From contig CALARM010001026.1 in NCBI GenBank assembly GCA_937888925.1, positions 1-13,600 on the forward strand: a stretch of DNA of 13,600 nt, given 5' to 3'. This DNA is from an uncultured Synergistia bacterium. GTDB lineage: Bacteria; Eremiobacterota; SpSt-956; JAKJGF01. Position numbers and translations under genes: made by a program. The notes under the pieces are model-generated. The model searched no databases, was not told where the DNA came from, and worked only from the letters and a program-made list of their open reading frames with translations. Positions 1-6,553 of the stretch are shown here, one piece after another. Every line of letters starts with the position of its first letter. Within the stretch, counting starts at the first letter, position 1.

Positions 1-574
1 TTTCTTTATTTCCTTTTCCTATGACCCTTGCAGAAGCAGTATCGAAATTTATCTGTGTCAGTCCAAGCGAAGCAAGTTCACTTATACGAAGGCCGGTAGC
101 ATAAAATAATTCCATTATAGCCTTATCCCGGGTTTTTCTGAATATTTCATTTTCAGTCTCATGAGGAGATGTATCGACGCTGTTTATAAGCATATCGACT
201 TCATTCATTTCAAGTGCTTTAGGTAATCGCTTCGGAGGTTTAAGCGATTCTATTTTATTCAGCGGAGAATTTTTTATAAAACCTTCTTTTTCCAGATAAT
301 TGAAATAGGATTTTATGGCAGAAATTTTCCTGTTTAAACTTCTGGCATTATTTTTTCTGTCCAGTTTTAAATAAGACAGAAATTCCAGAACAGTTCTGTG
401 ATCTATTTCCTCAAGAGTTAATTCTTTTTCCAGATAAGGAGAAAGAAATTCAAAAAATTTTTTTAAATCATGTTCGTATGCTTTAATTGTTCTGGATGCC
501 AGATTTTTTTGAACAGTCATATAAAGAAGAAAATCTTTAATATAATAACCACGTTTTTTTTCTATATTATTCAT
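1..574 (-). CDS. XerC/XerD-like tyrosine recombinase, C-terminus cut by window edge
   Basis: This gene encodes a site-specific tyrosine recombinase; only its first 191 residues are inside the window. Residues 8-95 form the N-terminal SAM-like core-binding domain (YYIKDFLLYMTVQKNLASRT, then RKISAIKSYFNYLEKEG). The catalytic domain begins near residue 118. ATGLRISEL holds the first catalytic Arg (R163), and VIGKGNKE at 184-191 holds the conserved beta-hairpin Lys (K187). The HxxR box and the nucleophilic Tyr would lie beyond base 1, so activity cannot be judged. The ATG at 574 follows a GGAG Shine-Dalgarno sequence by 7 bases. The family covers chromosome-dimer resolution Xer proteins and mobile-element integrases. 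The chain resembles XerC/XerD, but no attachment site or cargo is visible, so which kind it is stays open. It has its own candidate promoter and lies 135 bases past the preceding operon. Confidence 0.9.
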   Translation of the reverse strand, partial: MNNIEKKRGYYIKDFLLYMTVQKNLASRTIKAYEHDLKKFFEFLSPYLEKELTLEEIDHRTVLEFLSYLKLDRKNNARSLNRKISAIKSYFNYLEKEGFIKNSPLNKIESLKPPKRLPKALEMNEVDMLINSVDTSPHETENEIFRKTRDKAIMELFYATGLRISELASLGLTQINFDTASARVIGKGNKE

Positions 575-591
575 AAATAAACTCCTTGTAC

Positions 592-607
592 CGTAATAAT
601 TTTATCA
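592..607 (-). promoter_or_regulatory. Candidate extended -10 promoter for the recombinase gene
   Basis: The minus strand reads TGATAAAAT at 607-599, an extended -10 (TG-n-TAAAAT). Transcription would start near 592, giving a leader of about 18 bases that contains the GGAG before the ATG at 574. The -35 position (about 627-622) reads ATTTTA and is poor, which extended -10 promoters tolerate. It directly abuts the large palindrome at 628-669. Assigned by motif only. Confidence 0.4.
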
Positions 608-627
608 GGGGAAGACCTGAATAAAAT

Positions 628-669
628 ACACAAAATGTCGTTAAATATTGATTTAACGACATTTTGTGT
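628..669 (-). terminator. 19-bp perfect hairpin at operon end; terminator or operator
   Basis: Arms 628-646 (ACACAAAATGTCGTTAAAT) and 651-669 are exact reverse complements around a 4-base loop (647-650). The element follows the stop of the 151-residue protein gene by about 40 bases. In the minus-strand RNA the stem is followed by AUUUUAUUC, a mediocre U-tract, so an intrinsic terminator is plausible. Because the element also ends exactly at the -35 position of the recombinase promoter, it could instead be a binding site for a dimeric protein. Confidence 0.5.
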
Positions 670-709
670 GAAATTTAATAAAAAAATAAAAAATTCTCTT
701 TATCCATAG

Positions 710-1165
710 TTATAAAGATGATTTTAACTGCATATACCACTGGCCATCATCGGCTTTTTGAAAATAAAAAATCATTTCCATATCTTTAACTTCACCTGTA
801 TTAAGAACTTTAAAAATTGTTCTCGTTTTTACTTTTGATCTTTTTCCACTGCTATCGATTTCTATATCTTTGACTTCATATTTCATAATGTCCAGAAATT
901 CAGGTTTTACGAAAAATTTTTCTTCAATTAATTTAGGTATATTTGCATTTTTTTGATCTTCTGCATTATGATATGTTGCGGCTTTTTTAAAATCTTTATA
1001 TTCAACATCTTCAAGAAAACTTGTAATTTTACCTGAAAGAATATCCTTATCCTGATTCAGTGCAAGATTAATATTACCCAGTTTAATACTGTATCTGGAA
1101 CCTGCCACAAGAACCACAGCAGCTATTATTATTAAAAGAAATATTAAAATGCCAAGTTTTTTCAT
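710..1165 (-). CDS. Small membrane-anchored protein, DUF4878/NTF2-like in appearance
   Basis: This 151-residue protein has a short basic start (MKK) and one hydrophobic segment at residues 5-22. The remaining ~125 residues would be extracytoplasmic. No lipobox Cys is present, so it is probably anchored by an uncleaved N-terminal helix. The soluble part has a helical half (about 38-90) and a strand-rich end finishing in DGQWYMQLKSSL. That layout resembles small NTF2-like/DUF4878 lipoprotein-type domains, but the resemblance is by eye and no function is claimed. AAGGAG, overlapping the stop codon of the permease gene, is its ribosome-binding site 9 bases before the ATG. The genes are 13 bases apart, so it is almost certainly co-transcribed and possibly translationally coupled. 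It may be an accessory subunit of the exporter. Confidence 0.7.
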   Translation of the reverse strand: MKKLGILIFLLIIIAAVVLVAGSRYSIKLGNINLALNQDKDILSGKITSFLEDVEYKDFKKAATYHNAEDQKNANIPKLIEEKFFVKPEFLDIMKYEVKDIEIDSSGKRSKVKTRTIFKVLNTGEVKDMEMIFYFQKADDGQWYMQLKSSL

Positions 1166-1178
1166 AAAATTACACTCC

Positions 1179-1922
1179 TTACTCTGAAATCTTCATTGAT
1201 ATAATAGAAATAACTAAAAAGGTAATCGTAAAAAGGAAAAGTATACAAATATCCTGAAAGATAATGCCATAATTTATTGTTGCAGCTGTTATTTGCTTCA
1301 TACCTTCAAAACCCCATTTAACAAGCATCATTTTCTCTATCCACACAGTAATACCCTGATGTAAATCCGATGGTATAAGGATTTCGGAAAAGAGTATCTG
1401 AGGAATGATAAGTAACGGAACAAGGGCAACAGCTTTATCCTCATTTCCTACAACAGATGAAAGCAATAAACCAAGTGATGTTCCGCCAAGTGAACACATA
1501 AATAAGGATATAAAAAGCATCAATTTATTTCCCGGCAATCCTACATATTGATCTACTATTATAAGTAAGATTAAGCACTGAATAAAGCTTAATACACCCA
1601 GGACAAACATTTTTGACAGTACGTAGGAACCGGTAGAGAGATTTACCATTACTTCTCTCTGATAAACAGGTCGTTCCTTTACAATTTCTCTGCATGAATT
1701 TATACATCCGAACCATACGGCAGTAAGACATATTACAAAATAAAGAGTTTTATCTGCATCGGTATTTTTCCATGCCAGGGCTATAAGTGCCGCAATAATA
1801 GGTGATTGTAAAAAAAGTATTAATGTATTTTTTATATCACCAAGTATTACATCAAGATATCTTTCAGAAAGAACAGAAATCTGCCTCATATCAAAAAGAT
1901 TATTGAATTTCATACTCATCAT
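1179..1922 (-). CDS. ABC-2 type (ABCG-like) transporter permease
   Basis: This is the membrane subunit of an ABC exporter, 247 residues with about six hydrophobic segments (roughly 33-51, 58-77, 103-125, 133-157, 163-183, 222-243). After the second helix comes REIVKERPVYQREVMVNLS (residues 78-96) and then GSYVLSK. This is the cytoplasmic connecting-helix signature of the ABCG/White family, also found in the permease half of bacterial FHA-ABC fusion proteins. The partner ATPase ends 9 bases upstream. Three in-frame ATGs (1922, 1919, 1913) follow AGGAGGG, which overlaps the ATPase stop. Spacing is 3-4 bases to the first ATG and 6-7 to the second, so 1919 may be the true start. The substrate is unknown. 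Confidence 0.88.
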   Translation of the reverse strand: MMSMKFNNLFDMRQISVLSERYLDVILGDIKNTLILFLQSPIIAALIALAWKNTDADKTLYFVICLTAVWFGCINSCREIVKERPVYQREVMVNLSTGSYVLSKMFVLGVLSFIQCLILLIIVDQYVGLPGNKLMLFISLFMCSLGGTSLGLLLSSVVGNEDKAVALVPLLIIPQILFSEILIPSDLHQGITVWIEKMMLVKWGFEGMKQITAATINYGIIFQDICILFLFTITFLVISIISMKISE

Positions 1923-1931
1923 GTTCCCTCC

Positions 1932-2777
1932 TCATTTTTGTTGTATTTGTGGCATTTGTCTTCCAATAACCATTTTATCATATAATCCGGAATTCTGGTA
2001 ACTATTTGCCCATGTTTCTCCGTCTGCTTCTTCAAGTTTTTCATATATTTCCAGGAATCTCGGCACTTGAAAATATTTCAGGGCATACTCAGGGGGGCCG
2101 AAATAGGCAAGCCTGCCTCTCACCAGTATAACTATTAAATCCAGATAGCCTACACTTTCCATTATATGAGTTGAGAGGAGAACAGTACGTCCTTCATTTG
2201 CAAGAGTCCTGAAGAGTTTCATCATTTTACATTCAAGGCTTGGATCCAGTCCTGCAGTAGGTTCATCCAGGAAAAGTAGAGGCGGCTTTGTAATAAGTTC
2301 AACACCTATGCTCACTCTTTTTCTCTGTCCGCCGCTCAATCTGCTTATATTAGTTTTTTTTCTGTCTTCCAGTTCAATAATTTTGAGAATTTGCTCTAGT
2401 CTTGTCTGTATATATTTTTTATCTGTGTTAGGAGGCAATCTCAATAATGCCGTATAATAAAGAGCTTTATATACGGACAGGGTTTTATGAATAATATCAT
2501 CCTGTGGGACATAGCCTATAAGGGATTTAAATTTATCCAGATTGGTGTATAGTTCAAGTCCATTTATATAAATTTTACCAACTTCTGCTTTTATGTATCC
2601 GTTGAGAGATTTTATTAATGTACTCTTTCCACTGCCGCTGGGGCCCAGAATTCCTATTAATTCACCGGGATAAACACTGAAAGATATATCTTTCAGAAGC
2701 ATCCCCCTGAGACCGACTTTTTTACCTAATTTTTGTATATCTATTCTGGTACCCTGTATTTTTTCTAATTCTCCCAT
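1932..2777 (-). CDS. ABC transporter ATP-binding protein, ABCG subfamily
   Basis: This is a 281-residue nucleotide-binding subunit with all motifs intact: Walker A GPSGSGKST (45-53), Q-loop YVPQDD (Gln92), signature LSGGQRKRVSIGVEL (147-161), Walker B LLFLDEP (167-173) and H-loop His204. The LSGGQRKRVSIGVEL form and the FGPPEYALKYFQ tail (226-237) are typical of ABCG half-transporters. In many bacteria these are fused to an N-terminal FHA domain and a C-terminal permease. Here the chain starts directly at the ATPase, and the permease is the next gene, 9 bases on. AAAGGG precedes the ATG by about 6 bases. The gap to the BatA-like gene upstream is 38 bases with no terminator, so it belongs to the DUF58-BatA operon. 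Its role is to power export, or extraction from the membrane, of an unknown substrate. Confidence 0.93.
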   Translation of the reverse strand: MGELEKIQGTRIDIQKLGKKVGLRGMLLKDISFSVYPGELIGILGPSGSGKSTLIKSLNGYIKAEVGKIYINGLELYTNLDKFKSLIGYVPQDDIIHKTLSVYKALYYTALLRLPPNTDKKYIQTRLEQILKIIELEDRKKTNISRLSGGQRKRVSIGVELITKPPLLFLDEPTAGLDPSLECKMMKLFRTLANEGRTVLLSTHIMESVGYLDLIVILVRGRLAYFGPPEYALKYFQVPRFLEIYEKLEEADGETWANSYQNSGLYDKMVIGRQMPQIQQK

Positions 2778-2815
2778 AATAGTCCCTTTCTATGAATAAC
2801 TTTTCTATAAAATTC

Positions 2816-4624
2816 TCACGTCACCTTTCTGTGGAATATATACCATTCAAGAGTTAACAATATGAGAACAAGAAAAGCCAGAATTTTCCAGAATTCTTTC
2901 CTGACCGTTCTGTCAATTGTTGAAGAATTTACACAGGTCTTCCCTATCAAAATTGACTTTCCGGGTTTTATATTGGATTCCCCGCTATCTATAAGATTGG
3001 CTGCTATATGCTTTTCTTCTTTTCCATATTTAACTCTATATATACCTGCATTAAATGTATTTGAGAAATTTTTTTTCCCATCCATGTACACCTCAGAGCC
3101 ATCAGGTATAATAATTTTTATATTATAATTCGATATTTTAATTGTGTTTCCTGTTTTTATCACATCTTCTGACATATCTGAAGATGTATGATTGAAATAC
3201 TGAATTATATTGGAAAATAAAATAGGGAAAGCCGGTCTGAATAGAAGGTCAGAATTATAAAGAGAAAAACCGATAAATAAAGCTTTAAAGTTTTCTTCAA
3301 TAAGACTACATATAAGAGGAGTATCTTTTGCTTCAAGTAACACCTTTCCTGATACCGGTTCGGTAATTTTAAAGGCTTTTTCTATATGAACATCGGAAAA
3401 ATCGACAAATCTCATTACAGGATGTTCTTTATCCCGGGCAATTACATGGGGATTTTCTATTTCTCCATTTATCTTAAAATTATCTGTATTTATTTTTGTT
3501 CCAAGAAAAACAAAATTACCTCCCGGCATAGCAGGCACTTCTCCTCCATCGAATATTACAAGATCATATGTTTTTGCAGAAGAATAATCAGAAGGAGTTG
3601 ATATAAAAATCTGAAGTCCCGGTAAAATGGATAAAAGATGTTCAAGGAAAGGATTTCCATCGGTAACAAGCAATATTTTCATAATGGCAGGAGGAGAAAT
3701 AACAGCATAAGCATTATTATCAATAGCCAGGTCATCATCAATATCGAGTTTTACATTAACTTTTCCTTTTTGAGCATTTATTCCATGAAAAATTTCCCAC
3801 TGGCTCTCACCTTTACCTGTATTGATTTTATGTGCATCAATAAGTTTATCGTCAAGATAGAGTTCCATTGAAAATTTTTTAGTTTCATCTGAAAAGTTAC
3901 CTGTTTCAACCATGACCTCTATATCTGTAGAAAAAGGAGATCTTCTTAATTCTATATTTGTTATACCTGCATTATTACAGCTATTTCCAAATGGTATAAA
4001 TATTACCGGCGGCATCTCTCCCATATTCTCTAACTGTGGGAAAGCACCATCACTGAGAAGAAATATTTTTCCGTCACGATAATTTTTAAGACTGGCAGAG
4101 GCCAGTACAAGAGCATCTCTCATACTGGTGGAACAGTCATATGGTCTTATCGTTTTTATAATTCTGCTTAAAACTCCTTTATTATTAGTAAAAGTAGATT
4201 CTACTCTGGCAGAGCAACTTGCACTTATGATCATCATTTGATCATGGGTATTCATCTGCTCAATAAGCCTGAGAGCACTGTTTTGAGCTTCGGAAAATCT
4301 GGTTTTGCCAGTGTCTGTGGACTGCATACTGGCTGAATTATCTAAAATCAGAGCTATATGATCACCACCCTGAAATTTTGTATTAATATATGGTCTGGCT
4401 CTGGTAAATATAAGCAACAATAAAGCCAGAATCTGAAGTATTAAAAGAAGGTTATTTCTTAACTTCTGGAAAGGTTTATCAGCCCGTGCGTCACTGTATG
4501 ATTGAACCCATAGAAAAATATTGGATACTATTACCGGTTTTCGCCGTAATTTCAGCAGATAAAAGAGTATAATAAGAGGAATAAGAGCAAGAAAAGAAAA
4601 AGCTCCGGGATAAATAAAATTCAT
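2816..4624 (-). CDS. BatA-like membrane protein with VWA domain
   Basis: This 602-residue membrane protein begins with a BatA/aerotolerance-type N-terminal domain: a helix at 8-27, the basic LKLRRKP at 25-30, and a second helix at 59-75. A VWA domain starts near residue 88. Its MIDAS is complete: DNSAS (D95, S97, S99), a Thr near 166 and LLSDG (D192). Beta-rich sequence follows. Around 315-375 a Rossmann-like stretch (MKILLVTDGNPF, YDLVIFDGG) resembles the class I glutamine-amidotransferase-like fold of large BatA relatives, without a visible catalytic Cys triad. A C-terminal helix (about 578-598) ends the chain. The start ATG overlaps the DUF58 stop as ATGA, so translation is probably coupled. 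Family members work with DUF58 proteins and MoxR ATPases in poorly defined envelope assembly or stress roles. Confidence 0.85.
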   Translation of the reverse strand: MNFIYPGAFSFLALIPLIILFYLLKLRRKPVIVSNIFLWVQSYSDARADKPFQKLRNNLLLILQILALLLLIFTRARPYINTKFQGGDHIALILDNSASMQSTDTGKTRFSEAQNSALRLIEQMNTHDQMMIISASCSARVESTFTNNKGVLSRIIKTIRPYDCSTSMRDALVLASASLKNYRDGKIFLLSDGAFPQLENMGEMPPVIFIPFGNSCNNAGITNIELRRSPFSTDIEVMVETGNFSDETKKFSMELYLDDKLIDAHKINTGKGESQWEIFHGINAQKGKVNVKLDIDDDLAIDNNAYAVISPPAIMKILLVTDGNPFLEHLLSILPGLQIFISTPSDYSSAKTYDLVIFDGGEVPAMPGGNFVFLGTKINTDNFKINGEIENPHVIARDKEHPVMRFVDFSDVHIEKAFKITEPVSGKVLLEAKDTPLICSLIEENFKALFIGFSLYNSDLLFRPAFPILFSNIIQYFNHTSSDMSEDVIKTGNTIKISNYNIKIIIPDGSEVYMDGKKNFSNTFNAGIYRVKYGKEEKHIAANLIDSGESNIKPGKSILIGKTCVNSSTIDRTVRKEFWKILAFLVLILLTLEWYIFHRKVT

Positions 4625-5508
4625 CTGACCAGTTCCCCTTTTCTGAGAGCATTCATTATGAGATTGTCAAAAGGACAGCCTGTAGATGTTACTATATGCT
4701 GAAATCCTCTGGTTGCAGCAAAATTATAAATATTATCTATATAAGCAGTTAAATTTTTCTTATAAATATCTATAAGTGTCTGATTTAAGGTCATTTCTTT
4801 AGTACTGTTTGTTTCCCTGTCTATCAGTTTTATATTGCCTGTCATATCGGGAGAAAATTCCTGAGGAGCAAGAATTTGTATAAGAAATGGTTCGAATTTT
4901 TTATACAGAAGAAATTTTAATCCTTCTTCGTAACCATTTTTATCAAAAAAATCAGATATTATTATAACCAGTCCCGGGTTGGAAAATCGCATGGCAAAAT
5001 TCTTAAGAGATTGATTTAAATGAGTAACTTCTCCGGGTTTAATTGTTTGAAGGTGACGGAGCAAATTTAAAAATTGCCCTTTTCCCCTGGCAGAATTAAT
5101 TTCAATATGAATATTATTATCAAAGGTCATAAAACATAATCTATCCATATTTGTCAGTGCTATATAACCTAGAGATGCGGCTATTTTTATACTGTAATCC
5201 AGTTTGTCGGGATTACCGTAATCCATAGAAGAACTTGTATCAAGTAATACATATACATAAAGATCTTCTTCCTCCAGAAATAATTTTAAAAATAACTTTT
5301 CCAGCCTGCCATAAAGGTTCCAATCAATATAGCGAAGATCATCGCCAGGGACATAATTTCTATAATCGGAAAACTCGGGGCTTATTCCTTTTCTTTTACT
5401 CCTGTGTTCACCTTTAAGGCTGCCCTTAAAAACTTTCCTGGAAAGAATACTCAAATATTCAAGTTTTCTTATAAAGTCAGGCTCTAAAAGATTCATAATA
5501 ACGGACAT
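4621..5508 (-). CDS. DUF58 family protein with VWA-like MIDAS
   Basis: This 295-residue cytoplasmic protein carries the DUF58 signature FSDYRNYVPGDDLRYIDWNL at residues 46-65. A VWA-like core follows with VLLDTSSSM (D90, S92, S94) and VIIISDFFD near 178-187, so metal binding looks intact. DUF58 proteins are normally encoded between a MoxR AAA ATPase and BatA-like VWA membrane proteins. The BatA-like partner overlaps the 3' end by 4 bases, but the gene upstream is an acetyltransferase and no MoxR gene is in the window. The ATG at 5508 is the first possible start, because an in-frame stop lies about 30 bases upstream. A second ATG at 5496 begins the better-conserved sequence (MNLLEPDF). Neither has a clear Shine-Dalgarno sequence, and the first sits inside a small hairpin. 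Confidence 0.88.
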   Translation of the reverse strand: MSVIMNLLEPDFIRKLEYLSILSRKVFKGSLKGEHRSKRKGISPEFSDYRNYVPGDDLRYIDWNLYGRLEKLFLKLFLEEEDLYVYVLLDTSSSMDYGNPDKLDYSIKIAASLGYIALTNMDRLCFMTFDNNIHIEINSARGKGQFLNLLRHLQTIKPGEVTHLNQSLKNFAMRFSNPGLVIIISDFFDKNGYEEGLKFLLYKKFEPFLIQILAPQEFSPDMTGNIKLIDRETNSTKEMTLNQTLIDIYKKNLTAYIDNIYNFAATRGFQHIVTSTGCPFDNLIMNALRKGELVR

Positions 5509-5521
5509 GACCGGGTGGTCA
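5508..5521 (-). promoter_or_regulatory. Small hairpin over the DUF58 start codon
   Basis: TGACC (5508-5512) and GGTCA (5517-5521) form a 5-bp stem with a 4-base loop that takes in the first base of the 5508 ATG. The 101-base gap above it (5509-5609) also holds a purine-rich run with a repeated GTGAAG/GGTGAAG, and a second inverted repeat, ATGAGAA/TTCTCAT (arms near 5530 and 5564). I see no clear promoter or Shine-Dalgarno sequence in the gap. The hairpin could modulate initiation, but its stem is short. Confidence 0.3.
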
Positions 5522-5609
5522 CAACGAAGAATGAGAATTTATCCTCTCTTCACCCTTCACGCTTCTCATATAAAGTGAATGGTAAGTTCTGAATAAACCG
5601 CATTATTAT

Positions 5610-6446
5610 TTATTCAGTAAATCGTTCCATCAGATAAAAACTTTTTCTTAATTTTTTATCATGAATAAAAGTACAGAAATCAGTTATACAGTATTTGCCG
5701 GTAAGATAAGAAGTAAATATATCTCTTGTTTTATTTCTCCAGTCTATAGCCGCTTTGAAATCAAGACTTTTTATCTCCTGTATATTTGATGGTATTTCTA
5801 CAAAAAATTTCTTTTCAGTAGAATTTAATTTAGCTTTTTTTAACTCCAGAAGGCCTTTATCATTATAAAAAGTTTCTGTAATGACAGGATAATCAGATAG
5901 ATTAACAGGAGAAGTCTTTTGCTTTTCTACTCTATCTGTAACTCTATGAGTATTCAATTCCCATTCTACAAGGAACCTATCTGTAGGTAAACCATAATTT
6001 ATACCTCTGAATTCTCCGTAATAATCTATATAATAAGTTTTTATTAATGCACCCAGTTTGTGTAAATTAAGATAGGCATTCGGACTTTCAAGAGGATCGA
6101 ATGTCCATTTGATTAATGAAAAACCTCTTTCCTGAATTATTTTTCTCTGGAGAAGTTTCAGATTATATCCTATATTTTTATATTTATACTCATCAAGGAC
6201 ACCGAGCATATGAGAATAAAGGTAATATTTGCCTTCAGAATATCCCAGAAATCCATAAGAAAATCCTATCAGTTTGCCGCTGTCACTGAACGCTCCCAGT
6301 ACAAGACCTCCATTTTGCTGGGCAGTCAGAAGGTTTCTGGCGGGGAAAACCTCTCGTTCAGAAAAGCCCCATACCGTAAGCTGCAGGTCTTCACATAACT
6401 TACATTCTTCTATACCTTTAATTTTTCTATATTCTATATTATTCAT
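5610..6446 (-). CDS. COG3375-like GNAT acetyltransferase
   Basis: This 278-residue protein has a GNAT fold in its first ~165 residues. GFSYGFLGY and YYLYSHMLGVLDEYKYKNIG give the central strands and the acyl-CoA pyrophosphate-binding region. KYKNIGYNLK takes the place of the usual Q/R-x-x-G-x-G/A loop. FSLIKWTFDPLESPNAYLNL (109-128) is characteristic of the COG3375 group. The C-terminal third (IPSNIQEIKSLDFKAAIDWR, then ITDFCTF and SFYLME) matches that group's extension, so the chain looks full length. The acceptor substrate is unknown. The gene is flanked by 107- and 101-base gaps and has its own promoter with almost no leader. It may be an independent unit inserted between the signalling block and the membrane block. 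The ATG at 6446 is the first start, with an in-frame TAA just upstream. Confidence 0.82.
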   Translation of the reverse strand: MNNIEYRKIKGIEECKLCEDLQLTVWGFSEREVFPARNLLTAQQNGGLVLGAFSDSGKLIGFSYGFLGYSEGKYYLYSHMLGVLDEYKYKNIGYNLKLLQRKIIQERGFSLIKWTFDPLESPNAYLNLHKLGALIKTYYIDYYGEFRGINYGLPTDRFLVEWELNTHRVTDRVEKQKTSPVNLSDYPVITETFYNDKGLLELKKAKLNSTEKKFFVEIPSNIQEIKSLDFKAAIDWRNKTRDIFTSYLTGKYCITDFCTFIHDKKLRKSFYLMERFTE

Positions 6447-6447
6447 A

Positions 6448-6463
6448 GAATATTATTATAACA
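6448..6463 (-). promoter_or_regulatory. Extended -10 promoter giving a leaderless transcript
   Basis: The minus strand reads TGTTATAAT at 6463-6455, a perfect extended -10. A weak -35-like TGGTCA lies 18 bases above the hexamer. Initiation about 7 bases below the hexamer puts the transcript start near 6448, two bases before the acetyltransferase ATG at 6446. No Shine-Dalgarno sequence exists there. The rest of the 6447-6553 gap holds only a weak TTAAC/GTTAA inverted repeat and no convincing terminator for the TPR-FHA gene. Confidence 0.6.
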
Positions 6464-6553
6464 TAGATAATATTAATTTGACCAGAATTTATGGGATTTT
6501 TTTGTGATTAACAGGGTGATGGTTAACTTAAGTAATGCAGTGTATTAATATAT

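Noticed and set aside
628..669. Palindrome considered as a Xer dif site
   Set aside because: The inner TTAAAT/ATTTAA halves point the opposite way to dif arms and the spacer is 4 bases, not 6; kept only as a weak possibility within a finding.
2862..3871. Several plus-strand open frames opposite the BatA-like gene
   Set aside because: They are low-complexity shadows of an AT-rich gene, lack ribosome-binding sites, and conflict with the complete VWA protein on the other strand.
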